DNA of 64,000 nucleotides from Pedococcus cremeus. GTDB lineage: Bacteria; Actinomycetota; Actinomycetes; Actinomycetales; Dermatophilaceae. Positions 45,013 through 54,225 of the stretch are shown here, piece after piece (position 1 is the first letter of the stretch; each line of letters starts with the position of its first letter). Location of the stretch: NCBI RefSeq assembly GCF_900111375.1, contig NZ_FOHB01000012.1, positions 31,481 to 95,480 of the forward strand, written 5' to 3'. A model generated the notes under the pieces. It worked only from the letters and a program-made list of their open reading frames with translations, made no database searches and was not told the origin of the DNA. The position numbers and the translations under genes were made by a program.

Positions 45013-46161
45013 ATGACCTTCCTGTGGCCGTGGGCGCTGCCGCTCCTCCTCGCCGCGCCGGCCCTCGCCGCGGCATACCTGTGGCAGCTGCGCCGGCGCC
45101 GCCGTAAGGCGGTGCGCCACCCGGACGTCTCACTGGTGCGGGCCGCCGCGCCGCCGTCCAGGCGCTGGCGCAGGCACGCGCCGGTCGCCCTCGTGCTGCT
45201 CGCGCTCGCGCTGCTCGGCCTGGCCGGCGCACGCCCCCAGGTCGAGGCCGCGGTGCCGATGCGCGAGCGGGCCGTCATCATGGCCGTCGACGTGTCCGCG
45301 TCGATGTGCGCCACCGACGTGGACCCCAACCGGCTCACCGCGGCCCAGCAGGCGGTGCGGCGCTTCGTGTCGCGCCAGGACCAGGAGACCCGCATCGGCC
45401 TCGTGGTGTTCTCGGGCTTCGCGCAGCTCGCGGTGGCGCCCACCACCGACCGGCAGCCCCTCCTCGAGGCCATCGACTCCCTGACGACCGGCCGCGGGAC
45501 GGTCATCGGTGCGGCGATCCTGAAGTCCGTCGACGCCATCGCGGAGATCAACCCCGACGTCGCACCCGCCTCCGTCGACGACCCTGCCGGGCTGATGCCC
45601 GGCGGGCCGGTCACGAGCGGTGTGTCGCCGACCCCCAGCGCCCCTGGTGGGCCGGGCGGTGCCGGCTCGCCCGGCTCCCCCGGCGGCCAGGCTCGCGCGG
45701 GCGGCACCGTCCCGGAGATCGTCGTCCTGCTGACCGACGGCGCCAACACCCGCGGGGTGAGCCCGCAGGCTGCGGCGAAGGTCGCGGCGGCTCGAGGGGT
45801 GCGCGTCTACCCGATCGGGTACGGCACGACGCGCCCGGTCAGCCTGGTGTGCACGCGGCAGCAGCTCGGCGGCATCGAGCACAGCCTCCCCCGATGGGGT
45901 GGACCTGGGACCCGCGGGAGCGACGGCCGCAGCTTCCTCGTCATCGACGAACCAGCGCTGAAGGAGGTCGCCAACACCACCGGCGGGCAGTACTTCCGCG
46001 CCAGCAGCGCCGACCAGCTCCAGGGGGTGCTCGACGACCTGCCGGCGAAGGTGGAGGGCGAACGGCGGCAGGTGGAGGTCAGCCCGGCACTGGCCGGACT
46101 CGGGCTGCTCGCCGTGCTGGGCGCGGTCGGCCTCTCGGTCCGCTGGCGCGTCTTCCCCTGA
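45013..46161 (+). CDS. VWA-domain membrane protein (BatB-like)
   Basis: 382 residues, paralogous to the preceding protein. MIDAS residues are in AVDVSASMCATDVD and VVLLTDGANTRG; membrane helices flank the domain. Between the MIDAS halves is a Gly/Pro/Ser-rich insert (around residues 195-230) absent from its neighbour. It closes the moxR-DUF58-VWA-VWA operon. Confidence 0.92.
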   Translation: MTFLWPWALPLLLAAPALAAAYLWQLRRRRRKAVRHPDVSLVRAAAPPSRRWRRHAPVALVLLALALLGLAGARPQVEAAVPMRERAVIMAVDVSASMCATDVDPNRLTAAQQAVRRFVSRQDQETRIGLVVFSGFAQLAVAPTTDRQPLLEAIDSLTTGRGTVIGAAILKSVDAIAEINPDVAPASVDDPAGLMPGGPVTSGVSPTPSAPGGPGGAGSPGSPGGQARAGGTVPEIVVLLTDGANTRGVSPQAAAKVAAARGVRVYPIGYGTTRPVSLVCTRQQLGGIEHSLPRWGGPGTRGSDGRSFLVIDEPALKEVANTTGGQYFRASSADQLQGVLDDLPAKVEGERRQVEVSPALAGLGLLAVLGAVGLSVRWRVFP

Positions 46162-46193
46162 CCGACGACCGCGTCAGTGAGACGCCGGTCCGG

Positions 46194-47021
46194 TCAGCGG
46201 CGGCGCTGGCAGCGCCCGCACCAGAACAGGTTCCGCCCGGCGACGACCTTGGTGCGCACCGTGGAGCCGCACACCCGGCACGGCTCCTGCGCCCGTCGGT
46301 AGACGAGGTAGCGACGCTCCCCGGGGACGACCGGGTCGCCCGCCGCGAGCGCCTCCCTGGCCTCCTCGACCTGGTCGGGCATGGTCAGGATCTGGCCGGC
46401 CGCGAGACCGAGCGGCATGAGGTCGCAGATGTCGCGCCACATCGCGTCCCACGTCGCCCGGCGGATCTCACGGCCCGGGCGGAAGGGGTCGACCCGGTGC
46501 CGGTACAGCAGCTCGCACCGGTAGACGTTGCCGATGCCGGCGACGACCGACTGGTCCATCAGCAGCTCGGCGATCGAGCGGTTGCTGCGGCTGACCCGCT
46601 TCCACGCCGTCTCGGAGTCGGGGTCGGGCCGCAACGGGTCGGGCCCGAGCCTCGCGGTGACGCCCTCGACGTGCTCCGGCGTCACGACGGCGCACAGGTT
46701 CGGCCCGCGCAGGTCGGCGACGTGGTCGTCGGTCAGCAGCCGCAGGCGCACCTGGCCCTGCACGGGTGGCACGGCCTCTCCAGCGCGCAGCAGGATCGAG
46801 AAATTGCCGATCAGCCCGAGGTGCACGTGCAGCCAGGCGTCGGCCTCGAACTCGACGAACAGGTGCTTGCCCCACGCCGAGGCCTCGAGCACCTTGCGGC
46901 CGTCGAGCAGGGCCGCCCCCTCCGCGAACTTGCCCTGCGGGCTGGTGACCTCGGGGGTGGTGCCGGCGAACGCGGCATTCAGGTCGCGGGCCAGCCCGTG
47001 CAGGGTGTGGCCCTCAGGCAC
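46194..47021 (-). CDS. Fpg/Nei-family DNA glycosylase (Nei2-type)
   Basis: 275 residues. The N terminus after GTG 47021 reads PEGHT, so Pro2 and Glu3 are the catalytic pair of Nei-type enzymes. SRSNRSIAELLMDQSVVAGIGNVY is the helix-two-turns-helix, and CRVCGSTVRTKVVAGRNLFWC is the C-terminal zinc finger. It removes oxidised pyrimidines. It overlaps the NTF2-like gene by 8 bases and is convergent with the VWA operon. Confidence 0.92.
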   Translation of the reverse strand: MPEGHTLHGLARDLNAAFAGTTPEVTSPQGKFAEGAALLDGRKVLEASAWGKHLFVEFEADAWLHVHLGLIGNFSILLRAGEAVPPVQGQVRLRLLTDDHVADLRGPNLCAVVTPEHVEGVTARLGPDPLRPDPDSETAWKRVSRSNRSIAELLMDQSVVAGIGNVYRCELLYRHRVDPFRPGREIRRATWDAMWRDICDLMPLGLAAGQILTMPDQVEEAREALAAGDPVVPGERRYLVYRRAQEPCRVCGSTVRTKVVAGRNLFWCGRCQRRR

Positions 47022-47451
47022 CGGCACTCCCGGCGTCGTCGGTCGTGCTGGCTGCGTCGTCGGCCGTGCCGGCGTCGCCGTCGGCCGGCACGCGGGTGCC
47101 CTGGTGGTGCCGCAGCTGCCACCGGCCGCTCTCCCGCAGCCAGACCGACGACCGGCGCGCGTGTCCGGCACCGCTGCGGGTCTCGTAGGTCACGAGCACG
47201 ACGTCGGGGGCCAGGCCGACGGCCGCCATATCGCTGGCCTCGATGCGCACCGGCGCCGCCGCGGCGTCCTCCTCCATCATGGTGAGGATGTGCTCGCGGT
47301 CCCAGATGCGGCCGGAGGCGCCCACCTCACGGAAGTCCTCGTGGATGAGCAGCCCGGCACTCATGCGGTCGCCGCGCACGGCACCGGTGAGCAGGGCGCG
47401 TTCGCAGTCCTGGACGACGTCGAGCTCGTCGTCGGTCGGTAGGTGCACCAC
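47014..47451 (-). CDS. NTF2-like (DUF4440) protein
   Basis: 145 residues. DELDVVQDCERALLTGAVRGD and LLIHEDFREVGASGRIWDREHIL fit the SnoaL/DUF4440 cone fold, ending with VWLRESGRWQLRHHQGTRV. The tail is Asp/Ala-rich. Two GTG codons (47451, 47448) follow the ku stop at once. It lies between ku and the Nei2-type gene. Function unknown. Confidence 0.8.
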   Translation of the reverse strand: MVHLPTDDELDVVQDCERALLTGAVRGDRMSAGLLIHEDFREVGASGRIWDREHILTMMEEDAAAAPVRIEASDMAAVGLAPDVVLVTYETRSGAGHARRSSVWLRESGRWQLRHHQGTRVPADGDAGTADDAASTTDDAGSAGA

Positions 47452-48408
47452 TCAGCTGGCCTTCTTCGCGGTCTTCTTGGCGGCGGTCTTCTTCGCCGGC
47501 GCCTTCTTCGCCGGCGCCTTCTTGGCCGCAGCCTTCGAGGCGGTCTTCTTCGCCGCGCCCCTCGAGGTGGCCTTCTTCGCGGCGGTCGCCTTCTTCGCCG
47601 GCCCCTCGCTCTCGGTCGACGGCGCCTCGCCCCGCGCGGCCTTGGCCTTCTCGACGCTCTTGGCCAGCGCGGCGAGCAGGTCGACGACCTCGCCGGTCTC
47701 CTCCTTGCGCTCGGGCGCCTGGCGGACCTCGCCGCCCTCGAGCTTGGCCTTGACGAGCGCCTCGAGCGCGATGGCGTAGTCGTCCTCGTACTCGTCGGGG
47801 TCGTAGTCGCCGGCGAGCGACTCGACCAGCATGTTGGCCATCTCCAGCTCCTTGGCCGTCGCGTGCGCGTCCTCGTCGAGGGTGGCGAAGTCGGCGGCGC
47901 GGATCTCGTCGGGCCACAGCATCGTCTGCATGACGATGACGCCGTCCTTCACCCGCAGCACCGCCATGGTCATGCGGGTGCGGATCGAGACCGTCACGAC
48001 GGCCATCCGGTCGGCGTGCTCGAGCGCGTCGCGCAGCAGGATGTAGGGCTTCGTCGCCGACTTGTCGGGCTCGAGGTAGTAGGAGCGGTCGAGGAGCATG
48101 GGGTCGATCTGGTCGGCCGGCACGAACTTCTGGACGGCGATCTCCTTCGAGCTGGCCGCCGGCAGGTCCTTGAAGTCCTCGTCCGTGAGAACGACCATGT
48201 CGCCGTCCTCGGTCTCGTAGCCCTTGGCGATGTCGTCGTAGGAAACCGGCTCGTTGTCGATGCTGCAGACCCGCTGGTAGCGGATCCGGCCGCCGTCCTC
48301 GCGGTGCACCTGCCGGAACGACACGTCGTGGTTCTCGGTGGCGGAGTAGAGCCGCACCGGCACGTTGACGAGTCCGAAGGAGACCGCGCCCTTCCAGATC
48401 GCACGCAT
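47452..48408 (-). CDS. ku: non-homologous end-joining protein Ku
   Basis: 318 residues. The Ku core starts MRAIWKGAVSFGLVNVPVRLY and continues through YLEPDKSATKPYILLRDAL and LRVKDGVIVMQTMLWPDEIR. The C-terminal 60 residues are Lys/Ala repeats (KKAPAKK type), a DNA-affinity tail of actinobacterial Ku. ATG 48408 has GGAGG upstream. It is divergent from the ligase and polymerase genes, forming a repair module. Confidence 0.96.
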   Translation of the reverse strand: MRAIWKGAVSFGLVNVPVRLYSATENHDVSFRQVHREDGGRIRYQRVCSIDNEPVSYDDIAKGYETEDGDMVVLTDEDFKDLPAASSKEIAVQKFVPADQIDPMLLDRSYYLEPDKSATKPYILLRDALEHADRMAVVTVSIRTRMTMAVLRVKDGVIVMQTMLWPDEIRAADFATLDEDAHATAKELEMANMLVESLAGDYDPDEYEDDYAIALEALVKAKLEGGEVRQAPERKEETGEVVDLLAALAKSVEKAKAARGEAPSTESEGPAKKATAAKKATSRGAAKKTASKAAAKKAPAKKAPAKKTAAKKTAKKAS

Positions 48409-48545
48409 GACCTGTCCTCCCAATGCCGTCTCGTGTCGCCGTGTCCTCGGGTATGCCGTGAGCTGGCCAAGAGCCTACGGTCGCCGCCGCCCGCCGACCA
48501 CAGATATAGAGCGCAGCCGGCAGCGCGACGCGACAGGATGGGCGC

Positions 48546-49502
48546 ATGCGCCCGATGCTGGCCTCGCCCGCCACCGCCGTGCCCACGGGCACGCAGTGGC
48601 TGCACGAGGTCAAGTGGGACGGCATGCGGGTGCTGGCCGACGTCCACGACGGCAGGCTCACGCTGACCTCCCGCAACGGCAACGACGCGACGGCCGCCTT
48701 CCCCGAGCTCGACGGCCTCAAGGACACCTACGACGACCTGCTGCTAGACGGCGAGGTCGTCGCCTTCGACGCGGGCCGGCCGTCGTTCGCGATGCTCGCC
48801 GAGCGCATGCACGTGCAGGAGCGGCGCAGGGCGGAGCGCCTCGCCGCGGCGAACCCGGTGACGTACCTGGTCTTCGACCTGCTCCGGCTCTTCGGCCAGG
48901 ACCTCACCACCCAGCCGCTCTCGGCGCGCCGCGAGCTGCTCGAGCGCCTCGGCCTGTCCGGACCGCACTGGCAGGTGCCGCCCGTCTACGACGACGGCCA
49001 GGAGCTGTTCGCGGCGACCCTCGACCAGGGCCTCGAGGGCGTCATGAGCAAGCGACGCTTGTCGCCGTACCTGCCGGGCCGCCGCTCGGCCGACTGGGTC
49101 AAGGTGCCGCACCACCGGAACGTGTCGGCGGTCATCGGCGGGTGGCGGCCCGAGAAGACCAACGACGCGGGCCGGCTCGGTGCCGTGCTGCTGGGTGTGC
49201 CGAGCCCGGACGGGTGGAGGTATGCCGGGAAGATGGGCAGCGGCATCGCCGGCGCCGCGCAGCGACGCCTCACCGACCTCCTCGCCCCGCTCACCACCGA
49301 CACCTCGCCGTTCTGCGACGAGGTGCCGGCCCTCGACGCGAAGGACGCGACGTGGGTGCGCCCGGAGGTCGTCGTGGAGGCGCGCGCGCTGGGAGTGACG
49401 CGGGAAGGGCGGCTGAGGCAGCCGGCATACCTCGGGGTGCGCACGGACGTGACGCCCGACGACCTCATGGCGGATGCGACCGGAGCAGGAGGCGACCTGT
49501 GA
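48546..49502 (+). CDS. ATP-dependent DNA ligase (LigD ligase-domain type)
   Basis: 318 residues. The nucleotidyl lysine is Lys23 in EVKWDGMRVLADV; LDGEVVAFD and EGVMSKRRLSPYLPG are further nucleotidyltransferase motifs, and an OB domain follows. It seals double-strand ends in NHEJ. It is a stand-alone ligase rather than part of a LigD fusion. Its TGA overlaps the polymerase GTG start (GTGA). Confidence 0.93.
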   Translation: MRPMLASPATAVPTGTQWLHEVKWDGMRVLADVHDGRLTLTSRNGNDATAAFPELDGLKDTYDDLLLDGEVVAFDAGRPSFAMLAERMHVQERRRAERLAAANPVTYLVFDLLRLFGQDLTTQPLSARRELLERLGLSGPHWQVPPVYDDGQELFAATLDQGLEGVMSKRRLSPYLPGRRSADWVKVPHHRNVSAVIGGWRPEKTNDAGRLGAVLLGVPSPDGWRYAGKMGSGIAGAAQRRLTDLLAPLTTDTSPFCDEVPALDAKDATWVRPEVVVEARALGVTREGRLRQPAYLGVRTDVTPDDLMADATGAGGDL

Positions 49503-50374
49503 CGGAGGCGACCGCGGTGCAGGTGGCGGGTCGGAAGCTGAAGCTGACCAGCCTCGACAAGCTGCTCTACCCCTCCACCGAGACCACCAAGGGCGAGGTG
49601 CTCAGCTACTACGCCCAGGTGGCCGACGTGATGCTGCCGCACCTGGCCCACCGGCCGGTGACGCGCGTGCGGTGGCCACACGGCGTCGGCGACCAGAGCT
49701 TCTTCGAGAAAAACCTGCCGAGCGGCGCCCCGTCATGGCTGGCGCGGGTGCCGGTCGACGACGTGACCTACCCGCTCGTCGACGACCTGGCCGCGCTGAC
49801 CTACCTGGTCAACCTCAACTCCATCGAGTTCCACGTGCCGCAGTGGACGGTCGACGACGAGGGCGTGGCCCAGAACCCCAACCGGCTGGTCATCGACCTC
49901 GACCCCGGCACCGGCGCCGGGCTGCACGAGTGCGCGGTGGTGGCGCTCATCGTGCGCGAGAGGCTCGAGGCCCTCGGCCTCGACCTCTTCCCGGTGACGA
50001 GTGGCAGCAAGGGGATGCAGCTGTATGCCGCGCTCGGCGGCGACCTGACCTCCGACCAGGTGCGCGACCTCGCGCAGCAGCTCGCGCAGGAGCTCACCAA
50101 GAAGCACCCCGACCTCATCCTGTGGAAGATGACCAAGTCGCTGCGACCCGGCAAGGTGTTCCTCGACTGGAGCCAGAACGTCGCCGCCAAGACGACGGTC
50201 TGCCCCTACTCGATGCGCGGCCGGGAGACGCCCACATGCGCCGCCCCGCGCACCTGGGACGAGGTCGAGGCGGGTGCCGACGACCGGGAGGCCCTGCAGC
50301 ACCTCATGTTCGACGAGGTGCTCGAGCGCATCGACGCGCACGGCGACCTGCTCGAGGGCCTGTTCGACGCCTGA
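49499..50374 (+). CDS. LigD-type primase-polymerase domain protein
   Basis: 291 residues. It has the AEP-family core of LigD POL: VRWPHGVGDQSFFEKNLP, LNSIEFHVPQW, RLVIDLDPGTG (catalytic Asp pair) and LFPVTSGSKGMQLYA. It fills gaps with ribonucleotides or deoxynucleotides during end joining. With Ku and the ligase it completes a three-gene NHEJ set. No 3'-phosphoesterase domain is present here. Confidence 0.94.
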   Translation: MTEATAVQVAGRKLKLTSLDKLLYPSTETTKGEVLSYYAQVADVMLPHLAHRPVTRVRWPHGVGDQSFFEKNLPSGAPSWLARVPVDDVTYPLVDDLAALTYLVNLNSIEFHVPQWTVDDEGVAQNPNRLVIDLDPGTGAGLHECAVVALIVRERLEALGLDLFPVTSGSKGMQLYAALGGDLTSDQVRDLAQQLAQELTKKHPDLILWKMTKSLRPGKVFLDWSQNVAAKTTVCPYSMRGRETPTCAAPRTWDEVEAGADDREALQHLMFDEVLERIDAHGDLLEGLFDA

Positions 50375-50387
50375 GGTGGCAGAGGCG

Positions 50388-51005
50388 TCAGCGACGCCGC
50401 AGGCGGGGGCAGCCGGCACACTCGTGGGTGCCCGGCAGGGCGTAGATGAAGCAGCAGGAGTCTCGCTGCGGCGGCGGTGCGGGACGCTCGGCGACCGCTT
50501 GGTGGGCGCGTTGAAGGGCCATGGCCCAGACGTCGTCGACCATCGCCAGCCGCTGGTGGGGGCCGAGCCGGACCCCCGGCTCGTAGGTGGCCGCGAACGG
50601 ACGGGCCAGCGCCTCGTAGGCCGCCCGCGCGGCGGCCCGTCTCGCCTCACCTGTGGCGGTGGCGGGTCGGGCGGCGCGGAGCCGTAGGTGGCCGGGGAAC
50701 AGCTGCGGCGTGAGGTCGAAGCTGAGCGACGCCGCCGAGAGGTCGGGGTCCCACGGGCCCAGCACGACGGCATACGCGGCCACGGTTGCGGGCACCTCGA
50801 GCGCCCACTGGAGCACGAACGCGGCCGGCACCGCGGGAGGGGCCGGGCGGCCGTACTGGCGCGCAGTGGAGGCGGCCAGCGCCTCACGCCAGGGTGCGGT
50901 CGGGTCCTCGCCCGACGCCTGCGCCGCGAGGAGGTCGTCCCAGCGCCAGGCCAGTCGCGTCGCGTTCGCGACGGTGCCGCTTTCCGAACTGGCCGAGACA
51001 CGCAC
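50388..51005 (-). CDS. FhuF-like iron-sulfur protein
   Basis: At least 205 residues. The C terminus RDSCCFIYALPGTHECAGC has the CC-x10-C-x2-C pattern of the 2Fe-2S FhuF-like reductases that free iron from siderophores. The mid-region is Ala/Arg-rich with helices. The frame stays open upstream of GTG 51005 without a better start codon before the lsr2 terminator, so the true start is uncertain. It is convergent with the polymerase gene. Confidence 0.75.
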   Translation of the reverse strand: MRVSASSESGTVANATRLAWRWDDLLAAQASGEDPTAPWREALAASTARQYGRPAPPAVPAAFVLQWALEVPATVAAYAVVLGPWDPDLSAASLSFDLTPQLFPGHLRLRAARPATATGEARRAAARAAYEALARPFAATYEPGVRLGPHQRLAMVDDVWAMALQRAHQAVAERPAPPPQRDSCCFIYALPGTHECAGCPRLRRR

Positions 51006-51077
51006 CCACGGCAGGTGCGTGTCGATCAGAGCGGCGAGCGCGACGGCGTCACCGAATGGCCCGAATGCACCCTCAGG

Positions 51078-51138
51078 AAAAACCGAGGAGGACGCATTTC
51101 CGGCCGGGTTCTGCGAAATGCCGGAAATGCGTCCTCCT
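51078..51138 (-). terminator. lsr2 rho-independent terminator
   Basis: A perfect 18-base stem (51086-51103 with 51121-51138) with a 17-base loop, then on the minus strand CGG and TTTTT (51078-51082). It begins 18 bases past the lsr2 stop. It is the only hairpin in the window with a clear T-run. Confidence 0.92.
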
Positions 51139-51155
51139 GAGGTGGTCTGCTCGGG

Positions 51156-51491
51156 TCAGTTCGCCTTGTCGTAGGCGGCCTGGATCTCTGCCGAGATACG
51201 ACCGCGGTCGCTGACCTCGTAACCATTCTTGCGGGCCCAGTCACGAACGGCCGCGAGGTCGGTGCGCTTGGCGGCCGACGACGAGGACCCGCGGCCGGAA
51301 CCAGAGGTCTTGCGACCACCGGAGCGACGCGCGTGCCCCACCCACGGGGCCAGCTCGTCACGCAGCTTCGCGGCATTGTCCGTGCTGAGGTCGATCTCGT
51401 AGGTGACACCGTCGAGGCCGAAGGTCACGGTCTCGTCGGCGGGGCTCCCGTCGAGGTCGTCCTCGAGAATGATCTTCACGCGCTGCGCCAT
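51156..51491 (-). CDS. lsr2: Lsr2 nucleoid-associated protein
   Basis: 111 residues. MAQRVKIILEDDLDGSPADE starts the dimerisation domain, and the C terminus RDWARKNGYEVSDRGRISAE holds the RGR hook for AT-rich DNA. A Gly/Ser/Arg linker joins them. Lsr2 silences horizontally acquired AT-rich genes. It lies downstream of lysS with a 72-residue gene between, and ends in a strong terminator. Confidence 0.96.
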   Translation of the reverse strand: MAQRVKIILEDDLDGSPADETVTFGLDGVTYEIDLSTDNAAKLRDELAPWVGHARRSGGRKTSGSGRGSSSSAAKRTDLAAVRDWARKNGYEVSDRGRISAEIQAAYDKAN

Positions 51492-51588
51492 GGAGTTTTC
51501 CCTTTCAGCTGAATGGACGCGCACAAAGTACTACCCATTCCACTGCCGGAGAAAGTCGCTCTCAGGAATCGTTCGGGAAAAGTCACCC

Positions 51589-51807
51589 TCAGGAATCGGT
51601 GTCCTGCTTTTTCGGCGCCTCTGACTCGCTTTTCTCTGCGACTCGCCTTTTCTGTTCAACCAGCGCTGCCTGCTCGGCCTCCCACTGGGAGTGCGCGAGC
51701 CTTTCCTTCCGGTCGCCCTCGATCATGTTCTTGATGACGATCCAGAAAAGGATTCCGACACCGATGGAGGGGACCAACGCGATGACGTAGGGCATCACGT
51801 CGTTCAT
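51589..51807 (-). CDS. small single-pass membrane protein
   Basis: 72 residues. VIALVPSIGVGILFWIVIKNM is a membrane helix; the rest (EGDRKERLAHSQWEAEQAAL onward) is a charged helical tail facing the cytoplasm. ATG 51807 overlaps the lysS stop as ATGA. It is widely conserved as an unnamed gene between lysS and lsr2 in related actinobacteria (from memory). Function unknown. Confidence 0.82.
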   Translation of the reverse strand: MNDVMPYVIALVPSIGVGILFWIVIKNMIEGDRKERLAHSQWEAEQAALVEQKRRVAEKSESEAPKKQDTDS

Positions 51808-53318
51808 GAGTGCGCCTCGGGCTTCAGGTGCGGGAACAGGATCGTCTCGCGGATGTTCGCGTTCGTGAACAGCATGATGAGGCGGTCGATGCCGAGCCCG
51901 AGGCCACCCATCGGCGGGGCGCCGTACTCGAGCGCGCGCAGGAAGTCCTCGTCGAGCTGCATGGCCTCCGGGTCGCCGCCGGCCGCCTTGAGCGACTGCT
52001 GCTCGAGGATGCGGCGCTGGATCACCGGGTCGACGAGCTCGGAGAAGGCGGTGCCGCGCTCGACGCCGGCGATGATGAGGTCCCACGCCTCGATGAGGTT
52101 GTCGGGGTCGTCGCGGTGCGGTCGGGCCAGCGGCTGGGCGTGCGGCGGGTAGTCGCACAGGAAGGTCGGCTGGAGCAGGTTCGGCTCGACCAGCTCGCCG
52201 AGCAGCTCGGTGACGATCTTGGACGCCTCCCACGCCGGGTCCACCTCGACGTCGTGGCGCTTGGCGACCGCGCGCAGCGTCTCGACGTCGGTCTCCGGGG
52301 TGATCGTCTCGCCGACGGCCTCGCTGACGCCCCGGTAGACGGGCAGCCAGCGCCACTCGCCGTCGAGGTCGACGACGCCCTTGGGGGTCTCGATCTGCCG
52401 GGTGCCGACGGCGTCGGCAGCCGCGAGGAACATGTCGCGCATCAGCTCGGCCATGGTGTGCTGGTCACCGTAGGCCTCGTAGGCCTCGAGCATCGTGAAC
52501 TCGGGGCTGTGCGTGGAGTCGACGCCCTCGTTGCGGAAGATGCGGCCGATCTCGAAGACCTTGTCGACGCCGCCGACGACGGCCTTCTTGAGGTTGAGCT
52601 CGAGCGCGATGCGCAGCGTCATCGCCTGGTCGAAGGCGTTGATGTGGGTGTGGAACGGCCGAGCCGTCGCGCCGCCGTGGATCAGCTGCAGCACGGGGGT
52701 CTCGATCTCGAGGAAGCCGCGCTCCTCCAGCGTCGTGCGGATGGCCTTCACGATGGCGGCGCGGGTGCGCACCATGTCGCGGGCCTCCTGGCGCACGATG
52801 AGGTCGGCGTAGCGCTGGCGCACCCGCGACTCCTCGGAGAGCTCCTTGTGCAGCACCGGCAGCGGACGCAGCGCCTTCGACGCCATCTGCCACTCGCTGG
52901 CCATCACCGACAGCTCGCCCCGCTTGGAGGAGATGACGCGGCCGCGCACGAAGACGTGGTCGCCGAGGTCGACGTGCGCCTTCCAGTCGGCGAGCGCCTC
53001 CTCGCCCACCTCGGCCAGGCTGAGCATGACCTGCAGGCGCGTGCCGATGCCCTCCTGGAGGGTGGCGAAGCAGAGCTTGCCGGTGTTGCGGATGAAGATC
53101 ACCCGACCCGCGACGCCGACGACGTCCTGGGTCTCCTCACCGGTCTCGAGGTGGGCCCACTGCTCGCGCACCTGCTCGAGGGTGTGCGTGCGCTCGACCG
53201 CGACCGGGTAGGCCTGCTTGCCCGCCTCGAGCAGCTTCTCGCGCTTCTCGTGGCGCACGCGCATCTGCTCGGGGAGGTCGCTGTCGGGGTGCTGGGTGGG
53301 GGTCTCACTCACCCCCAA
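51804..53318 (-). CDS. lysS: lysyl-tRNA synthetase, class II
   Basis: 504 residues. An N-terminal OB domain ([20 protein letters not shown]) binds the anticodon; motif 2 is [15 protein letters not shown] and motif 3 is [12 protein letters not shown]. It charges tRNA(Lys). The start is close to the divergent AAA ATPase gene; a GTATGCCG octamer lies in that 29-base gap. Confidence 0.96.
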   Translation of the reverse strand: MGVSETPTQHPDSDLPEQMRVRHEKREKLLEAGKQAYPVAVERTHTLEQVREQWAHLETGEETQDVVGVAGRVIFIRNTGKLCFATLQEGIGTRLQVMLSLAEVGEEALADWKAHVDLGDHVFVRGRVISSKRGELSVMASEWQMASKALRPLPVLHKELSEESRVRQRYADLIVRQEARDMVRTRAAIVKAIRTTLEERGFLEIETPVLQLIHGGATARPFHTHINAFDQAMTLRIALELNLKKAVVGGVDKVFEIGRIFRNEGVDSTHSPEFTMLEAYEAYGDQHTMAELMRDMFLAAADAVGTRQIETPKGVVDLDGEWRWLPVYRGVSEAVGETITPETDVETLRAVAKRHDVEVDPAWEASKIVTELLGELVEPNLLQPTFLCDYPPHAQPLARPHRDDPDNLIEAWDLIIAGVERGTAFSELVDPVIQRRILEQQSLKAAGGDPEAMQLDEDFLRALEYGAPPMGGLGLGIDRLIMLFTNANIRETILFPHLKPEAHS

Positions 53319-53347
53319 AGGGTACCCACCGGCATACAGTGCCCCTC

Positions 53348-54121
53348 ATGGCGGACTGGACGGTGCCGCTGCCCGTGCGCAGGGTGGAAGCGAGCCCGTA
53401 TGCCGCCCTGCCGGAGGACCGCTGGCCGCTCACCGTGCCCGCGGTCGCCCAGTTCATGCGCGACGGTCTCGACCTCGAGCCGGCCACGATCCTCGTAGGC
53501 GAGAACGGATCCGGGAAGTCGACGATCGTCGAGGCGGTCGCCATGGCGTACGGCCTCTCGGGAGAGGGCGGCTCGGTCAACGCCCGTCACTCGACCCGCG
53601 CGACCGAGTCGCCGCTGCACGAGGCGCTGCGGCTGGTCCGCGGCGCGGGTGCGTCGAGGTGGGGCTACTTCCTGCGTGCCGAGACCATGCACGGCCACTT
53701 CACCTACCTCGAGGACGTGGGAGTGGACGGAGACGAGCTGCGCCCCGACCGTCCCCGTCGGGATCCGGCGTTCCACGAGCTCAGCCACGGGGAGTCGTTC
53801 CTCGAGATGCTGCGGACCCGGCGGTTCGAGGGCGAGGGGTTCTTCGTCATGGACGAGCCCGAGGCAGGGCTGTCGTTCTCGGCGCAGCTCGCGCTCGTCG
53901 GCACGCTCGCCCAGCTGTCCGGCCAGCGGGGCACGCAGGTGCTGGTGGCGACGCACTCACCGATCCTGACCAGCCTGCCCGGCGCACGGATCCTCGAGCT
54001 CGACGAGACCGGTATGCACGAACGGGCTTGGGAGGACCTCGACGTGGTGGACCACTACCGCCGGTTCCTCGAGGGGCCGGCCCGGTACCTGCGCCACCTG
54101 CTGCCGGCCGACGACGCCTGA
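53348..54121 (+). CDS. AAA/ABC-type ATPase of unknown role
   Basis: 257 residues. Walker A is VGENGSGKST, an ABC-like SHGESF signature follows, Walker B is FFVMDEPEAGLS and ATHSP carries the switch His. It resembles the stand-alone SMC/RecF-like ATPases often found as single genes. No partner gene is adjacent; it is divergent from lysS and convergent with nadC. Confidence 0.82.
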   Translation: MADWTVPLPVRRVEASPYAALPEDRWPLTVPAVAQFMRDGLDLEPATILVGENGSGKSTIVEAVAMAYGLSGEGGSVNARHSTRATESPLHEALRLVRGAGASRWGYFLRAETMHGHFTYLEDVGVDGDELRPDRPRRDPAFHELSHGESFLEMLRTRRFEGEGFFVMDEPEAGLSFSAQLALVGTLAQLSGQRGTQVLVATHSPILTSLPGARILELDETGMHERAWEDLDVVDHYRRFLEGPARYLRHLLPADDA

Positions 54122-54225
54122 CCTCACAGCAACGATCGGCACCAGGGCGACCGTTGCTGCTCTTCTGCCGCGATCGGCGCAACGAGTGGCGCGCTGCCGG
54201 TCGCTGCGGTCACCGCTGGAACACG

